Notes: generated by a model from the sequence alone, not told the origin. Shown: positions 37,184-49,300, numbered from the stretch's first letter. The stretch is 64,000 bases of DNA from Gnetum montanum (GCA_015680685.1 MNCI01026309.1:1-64000); one strand, 5' to 3'. Made by a program: numbers and translations.

Positions 37184-37980
37184 TGATGAGTTATTATTTT
37201 GTTGGCCGCAATATCGCAACCTATCTCCTCATCTATAAATAAGAGATAGATAGTTCCGATAGGCATTTTTTTTGGAATTAGTAGTTAGAGTTGTTAGATT
37301 TAAGTTTCTTTTTACATCAATTCCTCTCTTAACCCTTCTCTCCTAGTGTATGCTTGCAGTGTGGTGATTGTAATTATACAGCATCCTTATTCAAGTGTGA
37401 CGTACTTGGACACGCACATGACCGGAAATAAAGATCAAGATTACTTCATCATTGCAGCATTCACTTAGCTTAACCATTTAATTAATTTTTATTTACTGCT
37501 TTCCTAGTTAATCTCTCTCACCCTTAAACTCATGTTAAATGCAGAATGAGTATGACTTGATCACGTGCATTTAAGTGTGACTACTTGGTAACCTCGTAAC
37601 GTACCTAGGATCTACACTTGGTAATCCCAGTGGTAGTCATGCATGTGTTCTAAGATGTGTATGGATGATTAAGGAATGGATGCTCATCACACTTAGGCTA
37701 GATTAGATTCTCTCTCACCCTCTCTCTCTCTTAGCTTAGTTGATATTATTTTCCATTATACCTAGGAGTAGCATTAGTATAGGAACACATCATACACCTC
37801 ATTCTGGACTAAACCATAAGTGACAAAGTTAACACTAGTCTAGATGGGAAGACAGCGAACTACGACCTAAGAATAACTGTCTAGATACCACAACTAGTTT
37901 GTCTGCGGAGTTTGACCAGATCACGCATGAAACACTCGTATTCATATGGTTGAGTGTAGGGGGTACCTCGCCACTCATCA
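37184..37980 (+). repeat. 3' LTR of element C
   Basis: It begins TGATGAGTTAT and ends CCACTCATCA, with the TATA box at 37234-37241. Relative to the 5' LTR it lacks about 28 bp in the palindrome cluster, keeping only one decayed GATATC-type unit. Confidence 0.93.
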
Positions 37981-37985
37981 GTGGT

Positions 37986-40423
37986 GAGGCATTTGGAGAA
38001 TTTGTTGCTTGTGGTTGCAAGGACTTAGTTGGATTGTTGGTTCTAAAGAAAGATCTCTTCTTTATGCGATTGTCTGAACCAATAGTAGGTTGGGGGTTCA
38101 TAGCCCTTATCATGTTATGTTGCTGCAGTTGGGTAGGGAGCTCACCCTACATAGTTGGAGCTGGTGGTAATGGGGCTAAGGGTGGAAGAGATGCAGTCAA
38201 ATGAGAATGATAGTACATTTGTGAAACCAATCTTCTAGGAGAATGAGTTCTATAGTGCTCATGGGTTTGGTGGTGAGACTGATGAGTAATGTGACTAGTA
38301 GAGTCACGTGGAGAGATTGGCTACTACACATAGTATCCATATGGGTTAGGTTGATAGTAAGGGTACTGTTGACATGGTGGTGGCATTCCCCATGATTGTG
38401 GGTGTTGCCACTATTGATCTATTCATGTGGCTGTGGTGGAGTTCCACTTGGATAATACGTCAAGGGTTGGTGGAACTATCTTGGGCTACCTTGAGGATAA
38501 AGTAACCTTCGAGATGTTTATCATCTATTTAATCATCGATTTAGTGCGTACACCCCAGACTCCTATAGATGTGATATTACTAGGCAACATCCCTTAGGAT
38601 GGTCATATTGACATATCTCACATTCACCATCATTATCTATATCCGAATCCATAACCTCTTCAACGATGGTAGCTTTTCCCTTACCTTTGTTACATGCATA
38701 TTTAGTTTCTTTCTTTTTTCTCCTTTCTCCATCACTACCTGGTTTCCTAGACTCCTCTACTATTTTGAGAATGATTTTAAATCTATTATCTAGGGAATCC
38801 CACATTTGGTCCATCTTTGCCGATACTTCTGATGCAAGTTTTTAAATGGATAAGGTTTTCCTATTCATCATCTCTTCAAGTGATGACTCTTCTTCATCCT
38901 CACAAAATCTAACTTTCTTCTTTCAGAGGGAAGGATCTCTATTGTATTTCTCCGCACTCTCTCTTTTTCTTAACCCACCTTCCTCCTTGGTAACTTACTT
39001 CAACAATCTTTGTACTTGATGGACTCTAAGCTCAGATAGTCTTCCTTGGGCACAAGTCCCAAGGGTTCTTCATGTTTCATGCCTAAGTTCATCTATGAGA
39101 TGGCGTAGTTGTTCCCTCTGCGAGTAACCATGGCTAGGGCAACAATCTAATAATGCATAATATAGGCCCATGGCAGCATCCAAGGGTTCATGTCCTCCTT
39201 GTTTCCATCCTTGGATTTTCTTTCACAAGTTGGACACTTTGGAGTACATTTGATACTTATCATTGAACAGTTCTAACATGGTACTCCATCGGCGAATGGA
39301 CTTTGATTATAAGGATTGAAAATAACTTAAGTTTTTGCCACTTTTTTTCTATGTTTTGCAAGGCAGATGCATCATGAAATGCTTGCAAATGATTTTTAGG
39401 ATTAGCATTGTATCCCCCTTCAAATCGTGGGATATTGTTCATGTCCAATCTTTTGATCTTGCTGTCTTTTTGGTGCCTTTTTGGGATTCTAACAACCTCA
39501 GTTATATCTAGCATACTTTGGGTAGGGAGTAGGGGTTCATTGTGATCATATTCTCTATGACGTCTATGATGCCTATGTTGTTCCCTACTCTCCCTCCTTT
39601 CGTAGTGTGTTTCTCTAGAATGCCCTCATCCCCTTTCTCAACTATTTTGTTTATTATTCCTATTTCGCCTACCATTATCCTCAGGGACTTTCTCTCTACA
39701 ACTACATTTTGATCCTGAAGGAGAGGGGGAAGGAGATGATGGAGGTGAAGAGGGAGGAGCACCATCACCATGATGGTGCCTACTTCCTTCTCTTTGGTGG
39801 TCGTGGCCTGGATCGCAGTTACAATCAGAATGTCCATATTTTTCATGTGTTCATGTTCCTTTTTCAAATCCTTTGTGTCCATAGGTATCAGAATTCGGGT
39901 TATGGATAGTTAAGTGAAGATTCTGATACACAACCCCTTGATCGAAGTCAACAAGAGGAACATCATTGTGTGGAAGACCTCTTGAGGTAGGTTCACCACC
40001 CTCATTTTCACCTATGACATATGGGACATCCAACAACCACTTCCCCTTCATAGATTTATGATGTCTCTCCTATTGTAAGTCCCTTTGATGTTGTGCCTCC
40101 ATGCATCAATACTCTCTCAAGTCATGTTCATGCACAACGTACTCTACTTGTAAGTGTTGCATACCAATTTGTGTTAGAGCACAAAGAATCATGCTTGGGA
40201 CTGAACGATCGAGAGGTAACACTATGTTACCTTCTAAATCACACCAACGTAGTTGTTCATCCTAGTGGAGGATAAAGGTAAAGTTTGGTATATACTCATC
40301 GGGATGAATGTATACCACATGAAACTATTAGGGCACTAGCGGGTCATCATGTGTACTATGCCTTCGATTGTTCATTGTGTTAGACATAGGTAGTGAAAAA
40401 CTCTCGTAAGAAGAAGGAGACAT
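37986..40423 (-). pseudogene. Gag (and protease start) of gypsy element B
   Basis: The minus-strand start at 40423 reads MSPSSYES as in A. The Ser/Pro linker lies near 39720-39770. The gag core at about 39260-39510 contains MNNIPRFEGGYNANPKNHL and a WQKLKLF motif. The zinc knuckle near 38593-38631 reads CEICQYDHPKGCC. The C-terminal part continues into the protease, where element C is inserted. It is better preserved than the A copy across the region that carries an N gap in A. Stops are present. Confidence 0.88.
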
Positions 40424-40537
40424 GATTAATTCTTTAGTGTGCAACACTTTTTCTAATAATTTTAAAATAACCAACCCTGAGGGTTCGTTCCAATGATGGG
40501 AAGATTTGTAAGTTCTAATTAGCACACAAACAACAAA

Positions 40538-40557
40538 GTCCCCAGCAACGGTGCCAA
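40538..40557 (-). promoter_or_regulatory. Primer-binding site of element B (tRNA-Asp)
   Basis: The minus strand reads TTGGCACCGTTGCTGGGGAC beside the LTR. It is the best preserved tRNA-Asp primer site in the window. Confidence 0.88.
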
Positions 40558-41366
40558 TGATGAGCAGTGAGGTACCCCTACGCTCAACCATACAAATATG
40601 AGTGTTACACACGATCTCCAAGGACTAAGTGCTTATGCACCTTCACAAAACAAGGATGGGTTAGGCGATCATTGTCTTCCCAAGCTTACTCGTATGGCAC
40701 GATTGTATGATTAAGTAAACTTGAGGTATATGATTTTGATGCTTTTTTATGTTTTACGAACTGGTGCTAAAGAGGGAAAAAATGAATTAATTAAATAACT
40801 AATTTAAATTAACTAAACAACTAGGTCCTAACTAGTCCTAACACTAGCATTTGTTCTCACTTTTTGTACACATCCTGAACCAATGCAACATCACTGGGAT
40901 TACCAAATGCTAATCGTTACTAGCCTACCAAGTGTTCCAAGTAGACTCAAAGTGGTCATACTAAGTGTGCTTACTTGTGAAAATTAATGAATCAATAAAA
41001 GCAACATTAATTAACTAATGAAAGCATTAAAGAACTGTAAATAGCATTAAGGGTGAGAGATAAGCTATTTTGAATGCTACAAGATTTATCATAAAGTTCA
41101 TCTTTATTTCCAGACACAAGGTGTGCTCAGGTACACAATGTTTGAATAAAGATCCATTCGCTTTATGACTCCTACTATGGGCACTCAAAAATAATTCTAA
41201 CTCTAAGAGGGAGAAACTACAAGAGTTCAGGTAAGGGACTAAGAACTAAATGCCAAACCAAGTGCGCCCACCTCTTATTTATAGGCAATGAGACAAGTCT
41301 TGATATCGAATGTTCGATATCGCATGGTAGGATCTGATATCACATCCGCGATATCACAACTCATCA
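40558..41366 (-). repeat. 5' LTR of element B
   Basis: The 809-bp LTR runs from TGATGAG to CTCATCA, with a reversed TATA box at 41277-41284 and GATATC-type palindromes at about 41300-41357. It matches the LTRs of A through most of its length. Confidence 0.92.
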
Positions 41367-41394
41367 CTCACTAATATAATTCTTATCTAATAAG

Positions 41395-41700
41395 TGGATT
41401 TGAGCTAAACAATGAGGTGTTAGCCTACTTATAAGACTCTTAATTTGAAAGCTCCAAGTTATAGGTTTGATTCTAGTAGACAATGATGAGTTATAAGGTT
41501 CTAATTGAACTATATTACAATTCTTTCAAGGTAAGGTAGGGGGTGTTGGAACCCAAAATAATTGAAATATAGGTATACCATAAGACATATAGTCAAATTA
41601 GAACTTTATAACTTAGCATTATTAGCTTGAATCAATCCCATCACTTAGAGTTTCCAAATCAAGAATCTTACCACTATGTTAATAGTTCATTGTAAGCCAT
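41395..41700. repeat. tRNA-like foldback repeat (copy 1)
   Basis: Left arm (about 41425-41490) reads as a tRNA-like A box and a B box (GGTTTGATTCTAG). The right arm (about 41610-41690) carries the same motifs on the opposite strand, with 'gttctaattgaactata' and its partner further in. The whole is matched at 62840-63125 in copy 2. It looks like two tRNA-derived repeats in inverted orientation. Confidence 0.5.
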
Positions 41701-42787
41701 GAGTAAGATACTATTATTCTTATGTTTAATTCAACCATTGCCCAAACATGAAAGAGTCAAGTCATGACATATAATTATCAAAAGAAAGATTCGCATAGCA
41801 ATTATTTAGATATAATGTGTATTTTAGCTTGAATAATAATATCTAAATTACCTATAAAGTAATGGAATGATGGCAACTAAATTTTTTAAAATAATATTTG
41901 TTCCTAAGATATACAATTAAATTAAAAGTTTACAATTCAACATTACCTAACAAAATAAAATCCATTAGTTGGAGATTCCAGATGAAGAGTATTACCACTA
42001 GGTTGACACCTCATTGTGATAAGAAATAATGTTCTTTAATATTATCATAGTCATCATCATCATCTTAGCCATATCTTAACAAATTGATCCTATTAAAATA
42101 ATGTCACCCAATATATTTTTTAACTTTAAAATTGCACAATTAAAGGAACTTAATTACCTAAGTATATTACCATATAACATACTTATATTATACAACCATT
42201 TTATGAAGTTATGTATATTTTGAAATATCACATTTAGGTATTATAGAATTCATCAAACTAAAAGAATACCTATATATAAAATGGGATCATAATTAAATGC
42301 AAGCAATGTCATAATGTTTTCTTACTTTTTGGCTAGCTATACTTCTCAAAACGTTTATTGTCATTTCATATGATTTATAATTTTGCATGATGAAGTTGTA
42401 TAAATAATAATTGTATTAATGCCATAATATATAAAACAATAATGTATGGTTAAAATATTTGTAGGGTTGAATGCTTGTAGGATAATTATGAGTATCAAAA
42501 AAAGCATACTTCATGTCTAAATATGAGCTTAGAAAATGTCAAAAAATTGTGTATGTGTAAATTTATTTATTTATACTCTAAAATAAAGATATAGAGGTAA
42601 CTAATAACAATTAGGTTGGGGTAGTGTGGTAGAATGGTTAACCTATTTGTGATGATATAATGGAAGAGTTTTATATAGTGATAGTACATTATTTATTTCT
42701 TTTAATATATAATATAATGTATAGGATAAAAATATTAGCATCAAGGAGAATTTATGATACGCATATCTTATATAAAGAAATGCTTAA
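41701..42787. other. AT-rich duplicated sequence without gene
   Basis: It aligns in part with 63126-63720. A further tRNA-like block on the minus strand (near 41960-42010, 'cctagtggtaatactctt') is seen. No coding signal. Confidence 0.45.
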
Positions 42788-43187
42788 ATGGAAGAGCCAT
42801 TCATATGGAATATCATTTGGAACAAGTTAAATTTAGTTATGCAAGTGGGGTTAAAAAAGGAATGGTTTATTAATAAAATAGTTATGGTCTTTAAAAATGA
42901 AGTAAAAATTCTAAATACTTATAGATTAATCGTAATTAGTAATATTTTTGTTAAACTTTTTAGTGCTATTCTAGAATCTATGCTTAGAAGATTGGCTGAA
43001 CAAAATAAGAAACATGCAATTTCCCAAGCAAGATTTAAGTGGCACCATACTACTATAAATCATCTCATCACTTTAAATATCTTATTGATAAAAAAAAACA
43101 CATCAATTTTGCTTTGTTTATTTCTCTAAGGCCTATTATTCAGTCAATTTAAGCAAGCTATGATGGCACTTAAAAAATTTAGAATTA
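42788..43187 (+). pseudogene. LINE reverse-transcriptase fragment
   Basis: The open frame of 113 residues at 42788-43129 contains a KLFSAILESMLRRLAEQN stretch, then QARFKWHHTTINHLITL. This pattern is typical of the non-LTR reverse transcriptase fingers region (a KLF..IL..RL motif, then a QAGF...ST.DH..TL motif). A following stretch (AYYSVN near 43130) fits the next conserved block. The catalytic YADD is absent, so this is only a fragment. Copy 2 has lost most of it, keeping only the last about 55 bp (63750-63805). Confidence 0.65.
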
Positions 43188-44249
43188 TCTTAATTATGAA
43201 TTTTCACCTTTCTAAGTTGCAATTTATGATTTATAAGTTTGCATGGATTTAAAAATGATAAATGATAAATATTTGGTATGTTTACATGGTTTTTTTCATG
43301 TTTTACAAGAGGTCTTTCTCTCATACCATTTAGTTTATTTAAATTTCTAATGAAACATGTGTGAAATGAAAGATCCAAGTCCTTCTATGCTTAAGATCCC
43401 TCTACCCTATACATTCAAGCACTTAGGCCTCTCAAATTTTAGCAAATGATTCAAGGAAAGAAGAAATACAATTTAATTATGTATTTTGAAGCATAATCCC
43501 CTTATTTTGTGTTAAAAATTCATTTCAATGATGTTGCATGTTCTAATTTGTAGTAGATCTATGCTAGGTAGTCTTTTCTATTTGTTTTCTCATGTATTAG
43601 GCTTCAATACATTTCAAACTTGAATTCGAGAGTTCATTATTTCAATTTCAATGAGATTATGTAGACCACAACTTGATCACAATCCTCTCTTGCATTCACA
43701 ATGCACTCATGATTGCTCTCTAGATTTTCCTAAGTATATTAAGACTTGTAACCAAATGTATTAAGAAATATTTTGATTCATAGTCTATACATTTTTTTTT
43801 CAAATCAACTATGACTTGTGGGAGTTTTTTATAAGGCAAAGATGGCATTTTAGGGCCAAATGTCAAGATAACTCTTAACTACAACTCATGGTCCACAAAT
43901 GATGAATAATTTTTTGCAAATTTTAAAGTACCAAAACCCTACTACAACCTATGGTCATGTCATGGTTTTAATGGTAGTAGAAAGTAAAAAATTAGATTTA
44001 AAAAGTTGAAGACCTTAGATCCAACCTTCACTTCACAAACTTTGCCAAGAGGAATTACTTTATTATAAACATTTATTTGATTTTATAGAGAATGAAGGGG
44101 TTAAACTTGATGATACTAATAAAAAGGATTGAAAGAGTTTTTTAAAAGACTAATTTAATTAAGTAGTGAGTTGATTTTAGTTCATTCATGATATACTACA
44201 GAAGATGCATGTATAGTTGTGGAAGAAATTGGAGATCCTCTATACACAA

Positions 44250-44927
44250 AAATGTGTTAAAAAAGCATTACTAATTAGGAGGCTCATAGATTCGAAGCAC
44301 AAGGAGGGATAGAGTGTTATAAAGTACCTAAACAAGTTCCAGTAATTAATAAATTGACACTAAGGTTGCATTAGATGATAAGGTACAAGCATTGATTTTG
44401 TTAAGTTCTTTACTTAATAGGTAGGAATCTTTAGTGGTGTTTCTTAGCAATTTAGCTCTCATTGGGAAGTCAACTCTAAGCATGGTCAAGGATAATATGC
44501 TCAATGAAGAGGCCAAAAGCAAGGAACAAAAGTGGTATCCTTCTAAGTCTGACACATTATTACTTGTACATAGGATGAGCAAAAATAAGAGCAAAATATC
44601 TTTGGATAAAAATATTAGAAATTCTCATGATAACAAAGAAAGATTCAAAAACTAAGCAAAATTAAGAAAATGGATCATCTAATATTATTATAGTAAGCTT
44701 TTATACTTACAAAGTGAATGCAAGGAATTTACAATGGAGAAAATCATAGAAAAATATGAATTAAAAAGCAATACAACAACAATTGCATCTAACGATGATG
44801 ATGTTATTCTTATCTTGAATCAAGGTTCTCTTAAATGTACCTATGAGGATTCTACATAGGCGATCAATTTTGTAGCTTCTTTTCATATTTCTACTTGCAA
44901 AGATTCTTTCTCATTCTATAACAATGG
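44250..44927 (+). pseudogene. Ty1/copia gag-protease relic, copy 2, first part
   Basis: It is the counterpart of 4430-5067. The frame at 44434-44655 is open for 73 residues and contains LSNLALIGKSTLSMVKDNMLNEEAKSKE, written here in two overlapping parts: LSNLALIGKSTLSMV and MVKDNMLNEEAKSKE. This is typical copia gag. The protease neighbourhood follows, with its catalytic triplet decayed, up to the element D insertion. Confidence 0.75.
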
Positions 44928-45561
44928 TGATGAATTGCAAAATGGGCTAGATTGATGGGCATGCATCGACACATCCCTATCGATGCATGATTTAATGTGT
45001 CGACATGCAATCTGTCTATGCCTATATAAATGCATGCACCCACTATGTTTATGGCATCGATTAGCTAATAGCTTAGCTAAGTTCTTGCAGTTTCTTTTTG
45101 TCAATGTTAGAATAATTTCTAAGTGTCCATAGTATGAGTTAAGGATTGTACAAATCATTATTCAAGTACCAATGTACCTAGACACATTAATGTAACAACA
45201 ATAAAGATGTGATTCATGATATGCCTTGCAACACTTGGAAATAGATTAATCTTTACTTTTATGAAATTTACTATTCATGCACTTTACATCCATGTTCTTA
45301 ATTAAGTACTACACGTAATTAGCACACATAAGTACAACCACCTCCAGCATAACGTAAACGCTTGGTAATTCCAATAGTGCTATCACTTGGTAACCTAGTA
45401 GTGTTGTAATGCATTCAAGATGTGTACGAAAGGTGGGACCAAATACTTATGTTAGGAAATAGGCTATGACATTAGATAATTGCTTATATTAATTAGATAA
45501 AAATATAAAAATAGTACAAATCATGTGTCTAGGCTCCACTTAACCATACACTTACACTTAT

Positions 45562-46470
45562 TAATAAGTGCCGAGGTACCCCTACACTCAACCATACGAA
45601 TACGAGCATTTCATGCACGATCCGGTCGAACTCCGTAGATGGACTAGTTGTGGTATCCAGACAGTTACTCGTAGATCGCAGTTCACTATCTTCCCACCTA
45701 GACTAGTATTAGCTTTGTCACGTATGGTTTAGTCCAGAGTGAGGTGTATGATGTGTTCTTACACTAATGCTACTCCTGGGGATGATGGGAAATAATATCA
45801 ACTAAACTAGGAGAGAGAGAGAGTGAGAGAAAATCTAAACTAGCCTAAGTGTGATGAGCATCTATTCCTTAATCATCCATACACATCTTGGACCTCGTGC
45901 ATGACTACCACTAGGATTACCAAGCGCATGGCCTAGGTACGCTACTGGGTTACCAAGTAGTCACACTTAAATGCTCGTGATTAAGTTGTACTCATTCCGC
46001 GTTACTAGGAGATAAGGGTAGAGAGATATTAACTAAGAAAGTAATAAATAAGAATAACAATTAAATAATTAAGCTATGTGTATGCTGCAATGATGAGGTA
46101 ATCTCAATATTTATTGCCGGCCATGTGCATGTCCAAGTACGTCGCACTCGAATAAGGATGTCGTACAATTACAATCATCACACTGCGGGCATGCACTAGG
46201 AGAAAGGGTTGAGAGGAAAAAACTGACAAAAAGTCCCTACCTTAGTACTAAAAACTACCCTCCTTTACCAAATCTACCTACCTCTTATTTATAGATGAGG
46301 AGACAAGTTGTGATATCGCGTCTAGGCTATGATATCACGTACGTGATATCACAGCCGACGCAACATCATGTACGCGATATCACAGCCTAGACATGATATT
46401 GTGTATGTGATGTTGCGTCGGCTGTGATATCACGTACGTGATATGACAACAAATAATTCATGACTCATCA
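45562..46470 (-). repeat. Solo LTR of the element C family
   Basis: 909 bp, minus orientation, flanked by CTTAT at 45557-45561 and 46471-46475. It matches the C LTR along its length (CT/GA-rich run near 45812-45830, reversed TATA box at 46287-46294). Its palindrome cluster has grown into a 50-bp-armed hairpin. A solo LTR forms by recombination between the two LTRs of a full element. Confidence 0.9.
46331..46445. repeat. Long inverted repeat in solo LTR
   Basis: Arms 46331-46380 and 46396-46445 pair with only a few mismatches, all of the C-to-T type that leave G-T pairs, around a 15-base spacer. Each arm begins with the perfect palindrome GATATCACGTACGTGATATC or a one-base variant. Confidence 0.9.
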
Positions 46471-46628
46471 CTTATAAAAGTGTAGCCATGAAGACAATGA
46501 TCACACCTATAGGTCACTATCTTTGCTATTAGCATTTGGAGAACTAAAGTCCATGGAATTCAACTAGATCACTAGTGAATGCTTATGATTCGTATTTTTG
46601 GGTGTAGGAACTACTCACCACTCATCAT

Positions 46629-46647
46629 TGGTGTCATTGCTAGGGAC
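46629..46647 (+). promoter_or_regulatory. Primer-binding site of element D (tRNA-Asp type)
   Basis: TGGTGTCATTGCTAGGGAC follows the LTR after one base and differs from the site of C at two bases. Confidence 0.75.
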
Positions 46648-46779
46648 TTTAATTGACTACATGCGCTACCTCGAAGAGATAGTTATATCACTCATAGATG
46701 TTTTAAAAAGGAACTTAACTCTAACATCATTAAAAACAAAGGAAATAATAGAAGCACAATGTTTTTCTTAATCAATAAT

Positions 46780-49300
46780 ATGGCTTCCTCTCACAAGGAA
46801 GACTCTCCACCATCGTTTGAAGGAGAATCCAATTAACAATGATAAGAAGAATGGAAGACACCAGTGCCTTAATAATTTAAGGTCATATACAATCATTTGA
46901 ATGCCTACACTCTAAACTTCACCTTCATCCTACACTAGGATGAGTAGCTACAATGAAGATACATGGAAAGAAACATCATGTTACCTCCTGACCAATATAT
47001 CCTTGCAATGCTATTGAAAAATATTATGAGGTGGAGCATTTCAAGACTCAATTCAGAGTATGAAGTTTAAGATCATGCTTACTAGAATTATCATCCCACA
47101 GAAGCACAATAAAGAAAAGATCAGCAAATGGAAGCCTGGTATGAGGCCACACAAGGCAAACAAAGCCCTACCCACTTGTTCTTGCAAACACACAAACAAG
47201 GTGAAGAATTCTTTTTAAGGATCTCTCAATACACTAATTCTTCTCCTCTCTTTGATAAAGAGACCCTTAACTAGTTTTTACAATCCACTATGAGCTACCC
47301 TAGTTCTAGGAAGAGTGGATCCCAAGATTAGGAGGCCTCAAAAGGGGGTATCCAAGGCAGGAATGAAAAAAAGAACCAAGACAAGGACAAACATGATGAA
47401 TGAGGTAGGTACCAAAGAAGAGAAACTAGTAGACACCACTCTGGTGATTTCTCCCCTTCCTCTTTTCCTTTTTCATCCTCATCACCTTCCTCCTTCAACT
47501 CTAATCGAAGTTGTAGAGGCAATAAAAACCATGATGGAGGTAAACGATGGGATAGGGATAATCATAAATCCCATCATAATGACAAAGACCATGGGCCTGA
47601 GTAATGAGAAGATTATCAAAATAGAGAAAGAAGGAACAACATGACTCATCATAGGCATCATGGCCATGATAGGGATCACTAAGATTGCTATGACAATGAT
47701 GAGCCCCTGCCAGCAATTAGAAACATGCTAAACATTATAGAGGCTATAAGGATATCAACTAGGCACATGAAGGATAGCCTAATCAAATGGTTGGATATGA
47801 ATAATATCTCCAAGTTCAAAGGGGGATATAATTAAAATCCACAAAATAACTTGTAAGCCTTTCCTGATGCCTATGCCTTGCAGAACATGGAGAATGATTG
47901 GCAAAAGCTAAAACTATTCCCATGGATACTCATCAAAGATGCTAAAAGGTGGTACCAGTCCTTCGAATAAAAATCTATTTGGAGATGGAGTATGATGCAT
48001 GAACTCTTCAATGATAAGTATTAGATGTACTCCTAAGTATCCAACTTGAGAAGGTAAATCCAAGGGTGGAAACAGGGCACTCATGAATCCTTGGATGTAG
48101 CCATGGATAGGTACCACTTCTTGTTGCATCAATGCCCAAGCCATGGCTATTCTCAAAGGGATCAATTATGCCACATCATAGATGGGCTCTAAACTAAAAT
48201 GAGGGGAACTCTTGGGGTTTATGCCCAAGGAAGCCTATTTAAGCTAAGGACCCATCAAATACAAAGGCTCATTAAGCAAGTGGCTAAGAAAGAGGGTGAG
48301 CTGAAAAAATGAGAAAATGTAGAGTATAATAGGGATCCCTCTCTCCACAAGAGGGAGGTTTGTTTCTATGAAAATGACGAAAAGACACCACTTGATGAAG
48401 TGGTGAAAAGTAAAACCTTGTCGATATAAAAATCTATCTCTAAAATATTGTCCAAGGTTGATAAAATGTGGAACTTCTTAGACGAAAAATTTCAAACTAC
48501 TTTAAAAATTGTAAAAGAATGTAGAGATTAAGAAGGTAGTAATCATGATAAAAGGAAGAAAAAGAAAGCTTGAACATGACCATTATATGGCTAAGGATAA
48601 GATTGCAACAGTTGAGGAGGTTGTAGATTCTAAGTTAGCTCATGATGGATGTGAAATATGTCAATATCAACATCCTAAGGGATGTTTTTCTATTGTGTCA
48701 CACTTATTGGAATCTAGGATGTATGCTTTAAATCCAAAACTAGAAAAATAACAAGCACCCAGGAAGTTACCTTATCCACAAGGCAACTACTAGCAGTAGC
48801 TCCATCACCAAACTTACTATCCGAGTGGAGCTTTGCCACAACTTCATGAGAAATATTAGTAGTAGCAACACCCATAGTCTTGGAGGATGCCACCTTCAAG
48901 GTAGCAATACCCTTACCATTAGCCAGATTCATATGAATACTACATTTAGCAACCCATTTCTCCCTATGACTATTCTAGTCATGCTTCCTTCCAACACCAC
49001 TATTACCATCCTAAATATTATAGAGAATCATTACCAAGGGGGGAGTCTCCATTTTGTTACTTTCCTCCTCATCATCCTTCTACTCTTGCACCTCCTGCTA
49101 CAACTCCTCTTCCACCTACTCCATCTATGCAAGGTGAGATCCTAGGATAGCCATAGCAACAAATTGCCACAAGGGATGTAAACTTATAGCCATCTCCTAA
49201 GCTGAGTGGTTCTAACACTAAGCTATGCAAGAGACCTTTCTTTAGAACCAACAACCCCATGAAGTCCTCATATACACCTATGGCTATGAACCCTACTCCT
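46780..49300 (+). pseudogene. Gag of element D
   Basis: It starts at 46780 (MASSHKEDSPP). A Ser/Pro/His linker lies near 47455-47500. The core at about 47790-48240 contains MNNISKFKGGYN, a NDWQKLKLFPW motif and HIIDGL. The zinc knuckle at 48650-48688 reads CEICQYQHPKGCF, with the last Cys shifted by one position compared with A and C. The C-terminal part has a KRPFFRTNNP motif near 49225, also seen in A and B. There are frequent stops. Confidence 0.85.

Larger units (their letters stand above)
29415..37980 (+). mobile_element. Gypsy retrotransposon C, gag plus coiled-coil ORF, no pol
   Basis: An 8.57-kb element with LTRs at 29415-30234 and 37184-37980. It is flanked by a perfect 5-bp target duplication GTGGT (29410-29414, 37981-37985) inside the protease of B. 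Internally it has a tRNA-Asp-type primer site, gag, a T-rich spacer, and a large coiled-coil ORF before the 3' LTR. No protease, reverse transcriptase, RNase H or integrase can be found in either strand between gag and spacer. This suggests a non-autonomous family mobilised by a relative such as D. Confidence 0.93.
23019..41366 (-). mobile_element. Ty3/gypsy retrotransposon B (Athila/Tat-like), split by element C
   Basis: LTRs lie at 23019-23921 (3') and 40558-41366 (5'), in minus orientation. A perfect 5-bp target duplication CTCAC flanks it (23014-23018 and 41367-41371). Copy 2 of the tandem duplication has the unoccupied site near 62818. After removing element C it is about 9.8 kb, the same as A, and gag and pol correspond domain by domain. 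It carries many stops. Confidence 0.95.
3404..43187. repeat. Tandem duplication, copy 1 (interrupted)
   Basis: Sequence from about 3404 to 7777, 22264 to 23018 and 41372 to 43187 aligns in order with copy 2 (43188-44927 and 58840-about 63805). Without the inserted elements copy 1 is about 6.9 kb. By eye, identity is about 94-97% in the samples I compared (3420-3670, 6600-6750, 6860-7080). The end of copy 1 abuts the beginning of copy 2 at 43187/43188, so this is a direct head-to-tail duplication. Copy 1 lacks about 361 bp (counterpart 61654-62014). Copy 2 lacks about 600 bp (counterpart about 42530-43125). Confidence 0.85.
44928..46627 (+). repeat. 5' LTR of element D, split by a solo LTR
   Basis: The LTR pieces 44928-45561 and 46476-46627 join to 786 bp. 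It begins TGATGAATTGC and ends CTCATCA. In place of GATATC it carries 'tcgatgca'/'tgtcgaca' type palindromes upstream of a TATATAAA box at 45023-45030. Confidence 0.9.

Noticed and set aside
43188-44927. Second insertion of the same copia relic
   Set aside because: Flanking non-transposon sequence is duplicated with it in the same order, so it is a segmental duplication and not a separate insertion.
47315-47644. 109-residue plus-strand frame
   Set aside because: It is an out-of-frame reading of the Ser/Pro/His linker of gag in element D.
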